Part shown: positions 11,368 to 22,247 of the stretch, piece after piece
Layout: the number at the start of each line of letters is the position of its first letter
Position numbering within the stretch: the stretch's first letter is position 1
Source: Primula veris
Taxonomy: Eukaryota > Streptophyta > Magnoliopsida > Ericales > Primulaceae
Length of the DNA: 64,000 nucleotides
Direction: 5' to 3'
Assembly (NCBI GenBank): GCA_963682055.1
Contig: OY821740.1
Location: forward strand, 14,780,814 to 14,844,813
The notes under the pieces: generated by a model
Told to the model about the DNA's origin: nothing
The model's input: the letters and a program-made list of their open reading frames with translations, nothing else
Databases searched by the model: none
Program-made: the position numbers and the translations under genes

Positions 11368-14300
11368 ATGAATAATCAACCAGCAGTAAATTGGGAAGAG
11401 GATGAGAGTGAATTTTATTCTTCAAACACATCTTATAACCCTCGGCAATACGTTGAAAGATCGAATGCACCTAACCCAGGCTGGTCGGGTCATGTGCAAG
11501 GGCAACAATCTCCCGACCATTCTGGTAACATGTTTTTTAACGCCCAGCAATCCGTTGAGTCACTGAATGTAGCTATCCCAGGCTGGTCGGGTAATTTGCA
11601 AGGGCAAGAATCTCTCAACCCTTTTTTTAACACTCTGCAATCCGTTGAAATACCGAATGTAGCTAACTCAGGCTGGTTGGGTAATTTGCAAGGGCAAGAA
11701 TCTCTCAACCCTTCTGGTAACATGTTTTTTAACACCCAGCGATCCGATGAAATACTAAATGTAGCTAACCCAGGCTGGTTGGGTAATTTGCAAGGGCGAG
11801 AATCTCTCGGCCCTTCTGGTAACATGTTTTTTAACACCCAGCGATCCGATGAAATACCAAATGTAGTTAACCCAGGCTGGTTGAGTAATTTGCAAGGGCA
11901 AGAATCTCTCGACCCTTCTGGTAACCAGTTTTTTAACACCCAGCAATCCGTTGAAATAATACCGAATGAAGCTAACCCAGGCTGGTCGGGTAATTTGCAA
12001 GGGCAAGAATCTCTCGACCCTTCTGGTAACCAGTTTTTTAACACCCAGCAATCCGTTGAAATACCGAATGAAGCTAACCCAGGCTGGTCGGGTAATTTGC
12101 AAGGGCAAGAATCTCTCAACCCTTCTGGTAACCAGTTTTTTAACACCCAGCAATCCGTTGAAATACCGAATGAAGCTAACCCAGGCTGGTCGGGTAATTT
12201 GCAAGGGCAAGAATCTCTCGACCCTTCTGGTAACCAGTTTTTTAACACCCAGCAATCCGTTAAAATACCGAATGAAGCTAACCTAGGCTGGTCGGGTAAT
12301 TTGCAAGGGCAAGAATCTCTCGACCCTTCTGGTAACCAGTTTTTTAACACCCAGCAATTCGTTGAAATACCGAATGAAGCTAACCCAGGCTGGTCGGGTA
12401 ATTTGCAAGGGCAAGAATCTCTCGACCCTTCTGGTAACCAGTTTTTTAACACCCAGCAATCCGTTGAAATACCGAATGAAGCTAACCCAGGCTGGTCGGG
12501 TAATTTGCAAGGGCAAGAATCTCTCAACCCTTCTGGTAATATGCTTTTTTTCCTTTAACCTTTTGATTTTTAACAAACTCCTTCAATTTTAATGCTAGAT
12601 GCATTCCAAGGCTCTGATCGACCTGTTATTGCATACAGAACGTGGTCCTCCTTATAACGCTTATAATAAGACGTCCACTAAGATTTGCTGCAGTACATGT
12701 ATATATAAATGTTTCCCCTAAAAGGCTACTATTGGATTATAAGTGTACATCAATATACCATTTCTCTACTGTAAATCTCTTATCTTCCATAGATGGCATA
12801 TTTAGAGTCAATTGCATTACTTTGATTTAAGAAATTTTTCAGCTTTTCGTAAAACATGATAATTTAGCCATACTTTAGAACTTATAAGAACATACATGTA
12901 TCGTTTCAAAATCCAAGTAATACATATATGGATCTCAAAAGTCAGATAATTTTCCAGATGATCCTAAGGGAGCCTGCTGGCCTGATGTAATCATTCCGTT
13001 ATTATTGCTGTAGGAATGATAATTCTCTGTGTCTTTATTCACATCAAAGAGTATGGTATATATACAATTAAGGAGGCCTAATTACAGCCTAAGAATACGC
13101 ACAATTAAGGAGGCCTAATTACAGCCTAAGAATATGCTAATCCTAATTATATTTACAATAATTACGGCTAATACACCCCCGCAGTCGAAACGGGAGGTTC
13201 GCGTATGCTGAGACTGTCCCGAAAATCTTGAAAGAGTATGCGCGGAAGTCCTTTGGTGAAAATGTCGGCTATTTGATAGCGAGACGGGACATGAAGTACT
13301 CGAACGTGACCTTTAGCTACTTTCTCACGAACGAAGTGAATATCCATCTCAATGTGTTTCGTACGCTGATGTTGAACAGGATTTTCAGTGAGATAGATTG
13401 CACTTACGTTATCACAATAGACAATGGTAGCAGTTTGTATAGGAACATGAAGTTCTAAAAGTAGGTTTCGCAACCAACATGACTCGGCTACTACATTTGC
13501 CACACCCCGATATTCGGCTTCAGCACTTGATCGTGAGAGAGTTGGTTGGCGTTTAGAGGACCATGATATGAGATTGTCGCCGAGAAACACACAATATCCC
13601 GAGGTTGACCGTCGTGTGTCAGGACAACCCCCCCAATCGGCGTCTGTATAGGAGATTAGACGGTTGATGGGTGACTTATATAAATGTAAACCGTGAGTTA
13701 AGGTACCTTGAATGTAGCGAAGTATTCGTTTCAGGGCGGCCATATGAGTTTCTTTAGGATCATGCATGTGGAGGCATATTTGCTGAACTGCGTAGGAAAT
13801 GTCAGGACGTGTAAACGTCAAATACTGTAGGGCACCGGCTAGACTACGATAATGCGTAGGGTCGGTGAAGGGCCGATCGGATGAATGGCTTAGTTTCGGC
13901 TGAGTGTCAACCGGGGTGGCACTAGACTTGCATGATGACATTCCTGCACGCTCGATAATGTCTTCTGCATACTTCCGTTGGTTAAGAAACAGGCCACTAT
14001 CATGACGAGTAACCGATATTCCCAAAAAGTAGTGAAGGAGGCCTAAGTCTTTCATCGCAAATTCCGACGACAGAGATTTCATAATGTGCATGCGTAGTGT
14101 GTCGGAGGAAGTTGTGAGTATTATGTCGTCCACATAGAGCAGAAGATAAGCAGTGTCGTGGCCTTGTTTATATACAAACAGAGAGTGGTCGGACTTGCTA
14201 TGAGTGAAGCCAATAGTGGTGACGTAGTCTGTGAAGCGTTGATACCAGGCACGGGGGGCTTGCTTTAGACTGTAAAGTGACTTTTTTAGCAAGCAGACAT

Positions 14301-17300
14301 GGTCGGGCTTTTGTGCGTCTCTAAAACCGATCGGTTGATGCATGTATACGGTTTCATGTAGTTGACCATGTAGGAAAGCATTCTAACATCAAGTTGATGG
14401 ATGGTCCATGATTTGGATAATGCTATGCTTAGAACGGTTCGAATCGTTGCGGGTTTAACAACCGGACTAAAGGTAGCATCGCAATCCACGCCAACTTGTT
14501 GAGACCTGCCATCACCAACAAGACGAGCTTTGTATCGCTCAAAAGATCCATCAGATTTAGTTTTATGATGAAAATTCCACATGCATCGTATAACGTTAAC
14601 ATTACTGGGCCTAGGAACTAACACCCACGTCTCATTTTGAATTAAAGCGTTAAACTCATCGAGCATGGCGGTTTTCCAATTCGGGTCGGACAAGGCGATT
14701 TTGGGATTCTTTGGAAGTGGAGAAGTGGTAGTGTTGGTGTTAAGGTTAAAAAGACGTCTGGGTTGGATAATCCCATTCATACCGCGTGTCGTGATGGAAC
14801 GGGGATTGGGTGCAGGTGCGGGTGGTGTTATAGAGGCCGGGCTGGAAGATGTGGGTGAAGTTGAGTTGGAGTCGGTTTGGGTTGGTGGAGTAATGGGCTG
14901 ACGAGAACGACGGCTATAAATTTGTTGGATTGGAGGTCGGGTTTGGGTGATTGAAGGAGGAGTGGGATGGACTATTTGGTTTATTGAGGATTGTTGGACT
15001 GGGCCGGTTGTGGATTGTTGGACTGGGGAATGGGCTGGATGAGTAGTGGGGTTGTGGGCTGCTGGAGAGTTGTGGGCGGGTGGAGTGGTGTGGATAGTTG
15101 AGGATGAGGGTGAAGCGGGTAATTGCGTAGCGGTTGGAGTGGGAGAAATTGTACGAACCGGTGGGTCAAAAATGTCATAATTCTGAAGAGTGGGTTCGAG
15201 TTGTGTGGAGAACGGGAATTGTGTTTCATGAAAGATGACATGGCGGGAAATGATGATTTTTCGAGTGGAGATATTATAGCACTTATAGCCTCGGTGATTA
15301 GTAGGATAACCGAGAAACACACAAGGAGTAGAGCGGGGTTACAGTTTGTTTATAACGTTGGGTGGGAAGAGAGGATAGCATAAGCAACCAAACACTTTGA
15401 TATCTTTGTAAGACGGTTGGCGATGGTATAGTAATTGGGTGGGCGAGGCATTTTTTAGTAATTTTGTAGGGCGGATGTTTAGGAGATAGGTAGCCATTTG
15501 AAGGGCATGGTGCCAAAATGAGGTGGGTACAGAGGAGTGAGCAAGGATAGTACGTATGATATTATTAATTGCTCGGATTTTACGTTCAGCTTTCCCGTTT
15601 TGTGGGGATGTGTATGGGCAGGAAAAACGGAAAACAAGGCCATTTTGGTTACAGAATGTTTCAAACTGTTTGTTTCGGTATTCGGTGCCGTTGTCACATT
15701 GAAAGCTTTTGATTTGAGTGGCAAATTGCGTTTTGATATGAGAGTTAAGAGTAGAGAAAGAAGAGTAAACTTGAGATTTGTGAGTTAGAGGAAAAGTCCA
15801 AAGAAAGTTTGTGTAATCGTCTAGAAAAAGAACATAGTATTTATGACCAATTGAACTTCGGACCGGAGATGTCCAAACATCGCTATGTATTATATCAAAA
15901 GGTAATAATGTAGACGAGAGAGATGAACGGAATGGTAATTTTATTTGTTTGCCAAAAATGCACGATTGACAAAAAAATTCACTAGATGAAGGTTTACAGC
16001 AAATCGATCTATCTTTATTTAAAACATATAGAGTGTCCTTTCCAGGGTGGCCTAAGCGATCGTGCCAAAGATTGGGTGAGATGGCTGCAAAAGTTGATGG
16101 AGAGACTGCTTTATGTTTGAAGGGCGTGATGGGATAGAGTTCGCCGGTACTATTACACCTCATGATATTCGTCCATGTCGTAATATCCTTCACAGAAAAA
16201 TCAAGAGGATCAAACTCGATTGAAACGTTATTTTCGGTAGTGAAACGACGAACAGAAATAAGATTTTTGATGAGTTGAGGGGCATGAAGGACCTTTGTTA
16301 ATTTTAGGGAATGGTTTTTGGTAGGAAAAGATTTGTGTCCATAACCACGAATCGGAATTTCCTGGCCACTACCTACGATGATATTTTTAACATTGCTTAA
16401 ATTAAAATAAGGGAAGAGTGTACCGTCCGAAGGCGTCATGTGAGCGGTTGCTCCTGTGTCCATGTACCAGTTATCGTCAGGGGTTGATAATGTCATAGTG
16501 TGCATTGCCTCATTTATGTCCGTGGGCTCATAGGTGGACTGGTTCGAGGAGCCCGATGGTGGTGGAAACGGGCCAGCAGTATGGTAAGCTTGTGGCCTAG
16601 GTCCTAACACACCTGCTGTGGTAGACTGGCCATGAGGTCTGGCCCAATTAGATGTGGGGTAGGGACATGGAGGTGGTCTCCATTGTGGCCCAAGGGAATT
16701 TGCCCATTGAGTGAACCAAAGGGGAGGTTGGGCCCAAGTGCCTGTATTTTGTCCACCATCAACGCGTTGAGTTTGTGTGTGGCGACCGCGGCCGCGTCCA
16801 CCAGATCTGCCACCACGACCAGTTCCCCTTCCACTATTCCGGTTCGTTGAGACGCGTTGCTGGTTGTTTTGATGAGGATTCGCCGGAGGGGGGATCGGTG
16901 GTGGCGAATCAGTTGTGTTAATAAACACAGCAGCCTGGGTGTCTGAGCTCTTGAGCTTACAAGATTCTTCCATACACAACCGAGATCGGGCGTCGTAGAA
17001 AGACGGCAAGGGGTTGGTTTGAGTGATGATGGAAGCCACAGTGTCGTATGTATCGGAGAGACCGGCGATAACTTGGAGGACTAGGCGGCTTTCCGCAACC
17101 GGGTGATCGACGTTGGCTAGTTGATCTGCCAAGGACTTTAATTCCTGACAATAGTCAGAAATGTTGGTGAAATCTTCAAGACGAACGCGTGTGAACCTGT
17201 TTTCAAGAGCAACGGCACGAGCGTCCTTGTTGTCGTTGAAGAGACTAGCAAGACGGGTCCATGCCTTGTTGGCGGTGGTGTCGGTTTTGAGAATAATCTT

Positions 17301-20300
17301 GACAAGCGGAGTGTCGATGGTTCCGTAAATCCATTGGAGAACAATGGCGTCAAGACGATTCCACAGGGCGGGATCTTTTTCCTTCTCACCGGAGGGTGGT
17401 GATGAGGGAAAGATGTGCTCCGTGACTTGGTAAGCACAACAATGAATCTTAAATAATTCTGCCCACGTACCGTATTCATCCGTGTCGTTCTTCAATTCAA
17501 TGGGAATGAAGGAACGGATGTTGTGAACGGTAAAAGCCGGGTGGGAGTTGCTTGTTGCGGCCATGGAAACCGGGAAAGGAGATCGAGAAAGGAGAAGAAA
17601 CGGCTGTGGAGGGGCAGAGATTATTTAGGTAAGGCTCTGATTACCATGTAAGAATGATAATTCTCTGTGTCTTTATTCACATCAAAGAGTATGGTATATA
17701 TACAATTAAGGAGGCCTAATTACAGCCTAAGAATATGCTAATCCTAATTATATTTACAATAATTACGGCTAATAATTGCATTTTCACATATTCTTTCTTC
17801 TAACAAAGAAAATCAGTTACTCATATTACGTTGTATAATTATTTACATGTAACTTTTATGTGTATAAATTATTTCAGATAACGTGTAAAGAAAATTTCAA
17901 AAGCTTGCAGTGCCTTAAGAATGATCATATAAATCACAGTTAAAAATATAATGTTTTTCCTCGTTTTCAGGTCAGAAACCTCGACATGAAATCGTCGAGC
18001 GGGTTCGTGGAAACCAAAAAGTGATTGAACTAGCTTTAAGGAGTCTGCAAAGACAGAAAATGCCAATGCAACAGCAGGAACAAATGAAACAACAACAAAT
18101 GCTGCAAATGCAACAAAATTTTCCTTTAAGCCCCCCTACGAAGATTGATTATAAGTTTGGAATGGGTGGTGAAAGGCTAATGCAATATATGAATGCGCAA
18201 CGTGACAGACCACAGGTCCTACTATTAAAAAGAGATAAATTGTTTGACTCGTTTTTCTGAATCATGCTATATGTTATAACTAGGATAAGTTTTGGTGACA
18301 GGATAATGACATTGAATTTTGGAGAAACTTTGTTGCTGAATTCTTTGCTCCCAAGGCTAAGAAGAAGTGGTGTGTTTCGATTTATGGAAATAAGAACCAC
18401 CTTACAGCTAGAGTTCCTCAGCAGGTGCCACTATGACGAGTTATACATTAGTATAGTACATTGGTACTGCATTATCATACCATCTTTTATTGATTGATGG
18501 AGTGAGTGATAGTGTAAGGGCGATAATTTCAAATTGTAAGAAAACAGTGTTGGTTACATGTCCATGCGCTATTTGAGTGTAGTGGTATTTTACATTTTGT
18601 ATTTAAGCAGCAGTCAGAAAACCTGCAATGTACCCTTTATCACTGTTTTAAAAAACTCGCAACGTTGCGCAACGTTGTGCGATATAGTGGTTTTTGAAAG
18701 AAAAACGTAACGCTAAAACGCTATTTGGATGGAAAAACGCTAAATTCGTGCAATAGGAACGCTATTTACGCTATAGTGGGTGCATTCCAAAAATAAAAAA
18801 AATAATTTTTTTTTTTTTTTCAAAATTTTAATGAAATTATTGGAGGTTAAAGAGAATCAAACCCCAAAACTCTTGCAAACAAAGTAAATACTATGACATC
18901 TCAAGTATAATCATTTTGTGATTATTAATTATAATTTTTTATATATATTTAGTTAATTTTTATTAGATATTTTGAATTTAATGCTATATTTATATGTATG
19001 TAGGCAAAAAAAAAATCACCGCAAAGCGCTATGTAGCAACGCTATTTGCGCTTTTAGCGTTTCTTTCGAAAAAACGCTACGGTAGCGATAACGCTATTTA
19101 AAACACTGCCCTTTATAAGCATCAGAAGTAACTCCATTCCACACATTAATGTGTTTTTCCTAGTTATGCCGTCTAATTTGTGAAACTCACAAAAACCACT
19201 TGTCGAAAATCTTATTATTGCAACTGATGCGTACTTTAAGAAGGTAATACTGACGCACGCTAAAAAAATTCTGATATTGACTTAAACACCAGTTGCGAAT
19301 TTATCTCTTTTATCCTGCAAATGAATGTCCTGATATATAAATTAACATAATCTTGTTTAATGTGTCCATATGTTCAATGTTTGTAGTATGAACAGCTATT
19401 TTCTTTTACCTTCTCCCATTAGATTGTTTTAATTTCTTGTAATTGGTGATATACAGAATGCTCTTGGGTGGCAGTGTGAAATATGCAATCGCCAACCGGG
19501 AAAAGGGATAGGTATGTATTATGTTAGTTCGCTCTGAATTAACAATTATTTCCTGAAATTCTATACACGTGTAGAACTCATAGTTTCTAGTTGTATACAT
19601 ACAGAGGCAACAGCTGAGATTCTCCCAAGGCTATTTCAGACAAAGTACAAGAGTGGAATATTAGAAGAACATCTTCATATACAAGATCCACAGGAATACA
19701 TAACTCCGGCTGGTCTCATCATCATAAATTATGCAAAAGCCACACAAACAAGTGTGCTCAACCAACTTCATATTGTTCGTGAGGGTCACCTTCGAGTAAT
19801 ATTCTCCCCAGAACTAAAGGTTATATATACGTACCGCTCTTTAGAACAATATATTTTCATGAGGTAGCAAAAATTTGATGAAGTTATAAATACATTTATT
19901 TCTTTGGTTTTCCAGATAGGCTTGTTGAACTTCTGTGTCCGGAGTCATGATGAGTTCATTCCTCGATCATCATTAGGACCTAAGGTATTTTACTTAGTAC
20001 TGTATTAGGACATTTTACAATAATTTTAGTTTAGTTTGAAAAGCACGGTATTTGCTTCAAATTGGAAGTAGAACATAATACCAAGTGTTTTCAGGAATGG
20101 TATATTAGGTTAATTTTATATAGTTTGGGGTATCTATTAGGGGATTATCATGAATTTCATTGTAGAATACATACGGTGGAACCACAAGTTTTCTAACATA
20201 GAGACGCATCTAACATAATATATGACCTAGTCTACCGCGGAATTGCTCCCTCTTATATATATCTAAACAATAAGTTCTGCATTTATGTCGTTAATTGTTT

Positions 20301-22247
20301 TATTTTCTTATTTTCACAGGTAAGTCAGCTCAGGGATGCAGCTGAAAAGTACCAGGCTTGTGCTCAGGATCAGAACAGGTCATCCGACCCAGAGTTGCAA
20401 AATCTATATGATGGGTGAGAGTGCGCCTGCACTTATTATTATTATATTTTGCTATAATTTCAATTCTTAGCTACCAAGTCTTTTAATCTAGTTGCAGGCC
20501 TATGATGCATATGCATATGCACATCATATTATATCATATCAATATTCCTTATTGACTGTTAATATCCTTAACTTGAATGTGCTTCACATGTTTAGCGGAA
20601 ACTATAGATGAAATTGAGACGCTTTATATTTTTGGTACTTCTTTGAATTCCTTTTATTTTTGTTTCACAGTGGTTGTAGCTTATATTGTCTATACAGAGG
20701 AATGCTGAATGCTAAGACTACCTACTAATGCCATCAGCTCCTCTCTCTTTTTTAAGCAAACAGGCAATTCATTGGATTCGATAAAACAGCGGAACCTAAC
20801 CCAGTACATCACAAACTACCACCATCTTTTTACATAATCAGACCAACATGTAAAAAACAATAGCAGCCATCATCAGCTCCTTCTTGATGTTCTTTTCTTT
20901 GATATTTTCAGTAAATCTTCCATTCCCAAAATCCAAGAAATTATTAACAAAACAAACTATTTCCAAAACATATCTTGGGGTATTATAAATGTTTTACTTA
21001 TTTATTCTCGTTTCTGGAATTAATTACTGTCACTAGTCTATTCCATCATTTGAGTTGGAGTTGGATTTTTATTTGAACTAATCGACATTTATTTATGTGT
21101 CAGGCTTGTTGCATCAGCTAATCAATTGGAAAAATCACTGGATTCGATAAGTAAATGGGGATATCCAACAGCATATCTTCGTATCCTTAAGGTGGTTTTT
21201 CTTAATTCTGCACTTTTTTTTACAAAAACGTTACTGTGGTTTGCATTCATGGCATCTGATGTATATTGAAATTTTAAGCCAAGCAAATCTGGCTGTTTCT
21301 CTTTGTTATTAAAATTTCTGAATGAAATGTGTGACGATAATTTACTATTATTATCCTAAATGTGTAATTTCGTAGACAAAAAGAAAAGCCTTTTCCTATG
21401 GCACAATATGGAGTAATATTTATGCGTTTTTCTATAAATTGCAGACAGCTGACACGGTCAATGTAATGAAAGATTTAATCGATTATAGCATTGCCACTGG
21501 AAGCGGAGCTATAGGTACGTTTACTTTTTGTAAAAAAAAATGCAATTATTTGTTCGGGGCATCTTCGTACTGGCTGAAATCCTACATTGGAGCAGATCCC
21601 TTTTGTCTTTTCGAAAGTTAAATGAATATAGAATAAAATATCCTTCCAATAAGTCAAAATTCCAACAACTTATATAAAAAGGTAAATGCCAAAAAAGGTT
21701 CATGAAAAAAACCATAAAGTGCTCACTAGATATGAAATTAACCCAACAAGGAAATTGGAAGAAAAGTGATGATAAATTGGGTGAAGGCATACATAATACC
21801 CCATCCGTCCCAAAATATTGGGGCTCTATGTATTTACGTTCAACTTTGACCGAAAAATATCTCGTCTTTAAATTGTTAAAATGTAAATTTTTAAAATTTG
21901 TTCATATATTTTAACATTTGAACTATGTGATTAACTTTTGAAAAATTCGATTTCGACAACTTAGATATGAGTTATTAGTCGGTTAAAATTGCACGTAGTT
22001 TCGTATAACCCCAACAATTTGGGACGGAGGGAGTACCTAAGTTTGAAGTTTGAAATAAGAAAAAAGGACATGTTCTTTTTCTGACCTTAATCTCTATTAT
22101 ACAGAGAGCTTGGCGAACTTCCCAAAGAGAGAAAGGACTATGGTCGAACTAGGACAACAGTCACAACAAGATCAAATGCAACAGCAATCAGCAGTTCAAA
22201 ACTCGCCCAGTAACTTTAGCCAACAATCACAAACTCGACGCTATTAA
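11368..22247 (+). CDS. SEUSS-like LIM-domain-binding family transcriptional co-regulator, copy A
   Basis: Ten coding exons: 11368-12535, 17971-18215, 18302-18424, 19457-19511, 19605-19819, 19916-19984, 20320-20414, 21104-21191, 21445-21514 and 22105-22247. All are GT-AG and join in frame to 756 aa plus TAA. The N-terminal exon is a 34-residue tandem repeat region. A Gln/Met-rich stretch follows (about residues 415-445), then the LDB dimerisation region with RLMQYM, EFWRNFVAEFFAP, KKKWCVSIYG, WQCEICNRQPGKGI, LNFCVRSHDEFIPR and VSQLRDAAEKYQA, and then the family tail VMKDLIDYSIATGSGAIESL (about 690-710). In Arabidopsis, SEUSS and SEUSS-like proteins pair with LEUNIG to repress floral genes in the nucleus; that role is inferred for this gene. 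Intron 1 holds a 4.8-kb copia. The family call is firm; the N-terminal repeats are unlike the usual Gln-rich SEUSS N terminus. Confidence 0.9.
11473..12535 (+). repeat. 34-residue (102-bp) coding tandem repeat, 11 copies
   Basis: The unit begins [20 protein letters not shown] and continues FFNTQQSVEIPNEA. Eleven units are present, the second shortened and the last cut by the splice donor at 12536. Units 5-10 are nearly identical at DNA level, so the array expanded recently. Because 102 is divisible by three, several other frames also stay open here on both strands; these are shadows. Confidence 0.9.
13009..13173 (-). repeat. 3' LTR (165 bp) of the intron-1 copia
   Basis: Same as the 128-bp LTR at 17647-17774 apart from one substitution near the end and a tandem duplication of 37 bp (13064-13100 and 13101-13137). 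In element orientation it begins TATTAG rather than TG and ends ACA. Confidence 0.88.
13168..17564 (-). pseudogene. gag-pol of the intron-1 copia, broken by one stop and one frameshift
   Basis: Reading from ATG at 17564: Gag (no CCHC zinc knuckle; a GRG-rich linker at about residues 245-265), protease motif MDTGATAHM, the pre-integrase H..H..C..C region and the integrase core. An in-frame TAA at 15339-15341 falls in the integrase C-terminal part, where family members have a Gln codon. The same frame resumes (VFLGYP) through the start of reverse transcriptase. A one-base deletion at about 14384 after IHQLDV shifts frame into the last block (14343-13168), which carries YVDDI, RNase H (DADWGG) and ADIFTKGL. 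The final stop TAG lies inside the 3' LTR. Apart from these two lesions the polyprotein looks intact. It cannot make full Pol unless another copy helps. Confidence 0.88.
17633..17646 (-). promoter_or_regulatory. Primer binding site of the intron-1 copia
   Basis: On the minus strand TGGTAATCAGAGCC directly follows the LTR. It matches the initiator-Met tRNA 3' end complement TGGTATCAGAGC with one inserted A. Confidence 0.75.
17647..17774 (-). repeat. 5' LTR (128 bp) of the intron-1 copia
   Basis: Partner of 13009-13173; followed on the plus strand by the ATTGC target duplication at 17775-17779. Confidence 0.88.
18641..19108. mobile_element. hAT-type MITE in intron 3 of SEUSS-like A
   Basis: A 468-bp insertion absent from copy B. 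Eight-base direct copies CCCTTTAT flank it (18633-18640 and 19109-19116), the hAT target size. Ends are CACTGTTTTAAA and, inverted, CAGTGTTTTAAA. Subterminal regions repeat AACGCTATTT-like words many times in both orientations, probable transposase-binding repeats. No coding capacity. Confidence 0.8.
20743..20870 (-). mobile_element. Short retroposed fragment in intron 7 of SEUSS-like A
   Basis: About 128 bp absent from copy B, flanked by 11-bp direct copies CATCAGCTCCT (20732-20742 and 20871-20881). It starts with a pyrimidine/T run, so on the minus strand it ends in a short A-rich tail. This fits a LINE-mobilised SINE or mRNA fragment; the source is unrecognised. Confidence 0.5.
21799..22033. 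mobile_element. Stowaway MITE in the last intron of SEUSS-like A
   Basis: A 235-bp insertion with ends CCCCATCCGTCCCAAAATAT and, at the other side, inverted GGGACGGAGGGAG. TA dinucleotides flank it (21797-21798 and 22034-22035). Copy B has the empty site. It sits about 70 bp upstream of the last exon. Confidence 0.85.

Larger units (their letters stand above)
13009..17774 (-). mobile_element. Ty1-copia retrotransposon with very short LTRs (Ale/Retrofit type), in intron 1 of SEUSS-like A
   Basis: LTRs at 13009-13173 (3') and 17647-17774 (5') flank a minus-strand gag-pol. Target duplication ATTGC lies at 13004-13008 and 17775-17779, and copy B has the empty site. The primer binding site TGGTAATCAGAGCC (minus strand, 17633-17646) abuts the 5' LTR. 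The LTRs differ by one base plus a 37-bp internal duplication in the 3' LTR, so insertion is recent and after the A/B duplication. Confidence 0.92.

Noticed and set aside
11490..12527. Long minus-strand ORF (345 aa) and other open frames across the SEUSS-like A repeat
   Set aside because: The 102-bp unit is a multiple of three, so lack of stops in one unit keeps a frame open through the array. The plus frame joins in phase to the SEUSS-like exons; the others do not.
11473..12535. 34-residue repeats as TAL-effector or PPR-type repeats
   Set aside because: Only the unit length agrees. The residue pattern shows no TAL or PPR helix signature, and the gene continues into an LDB-family co-regulator.
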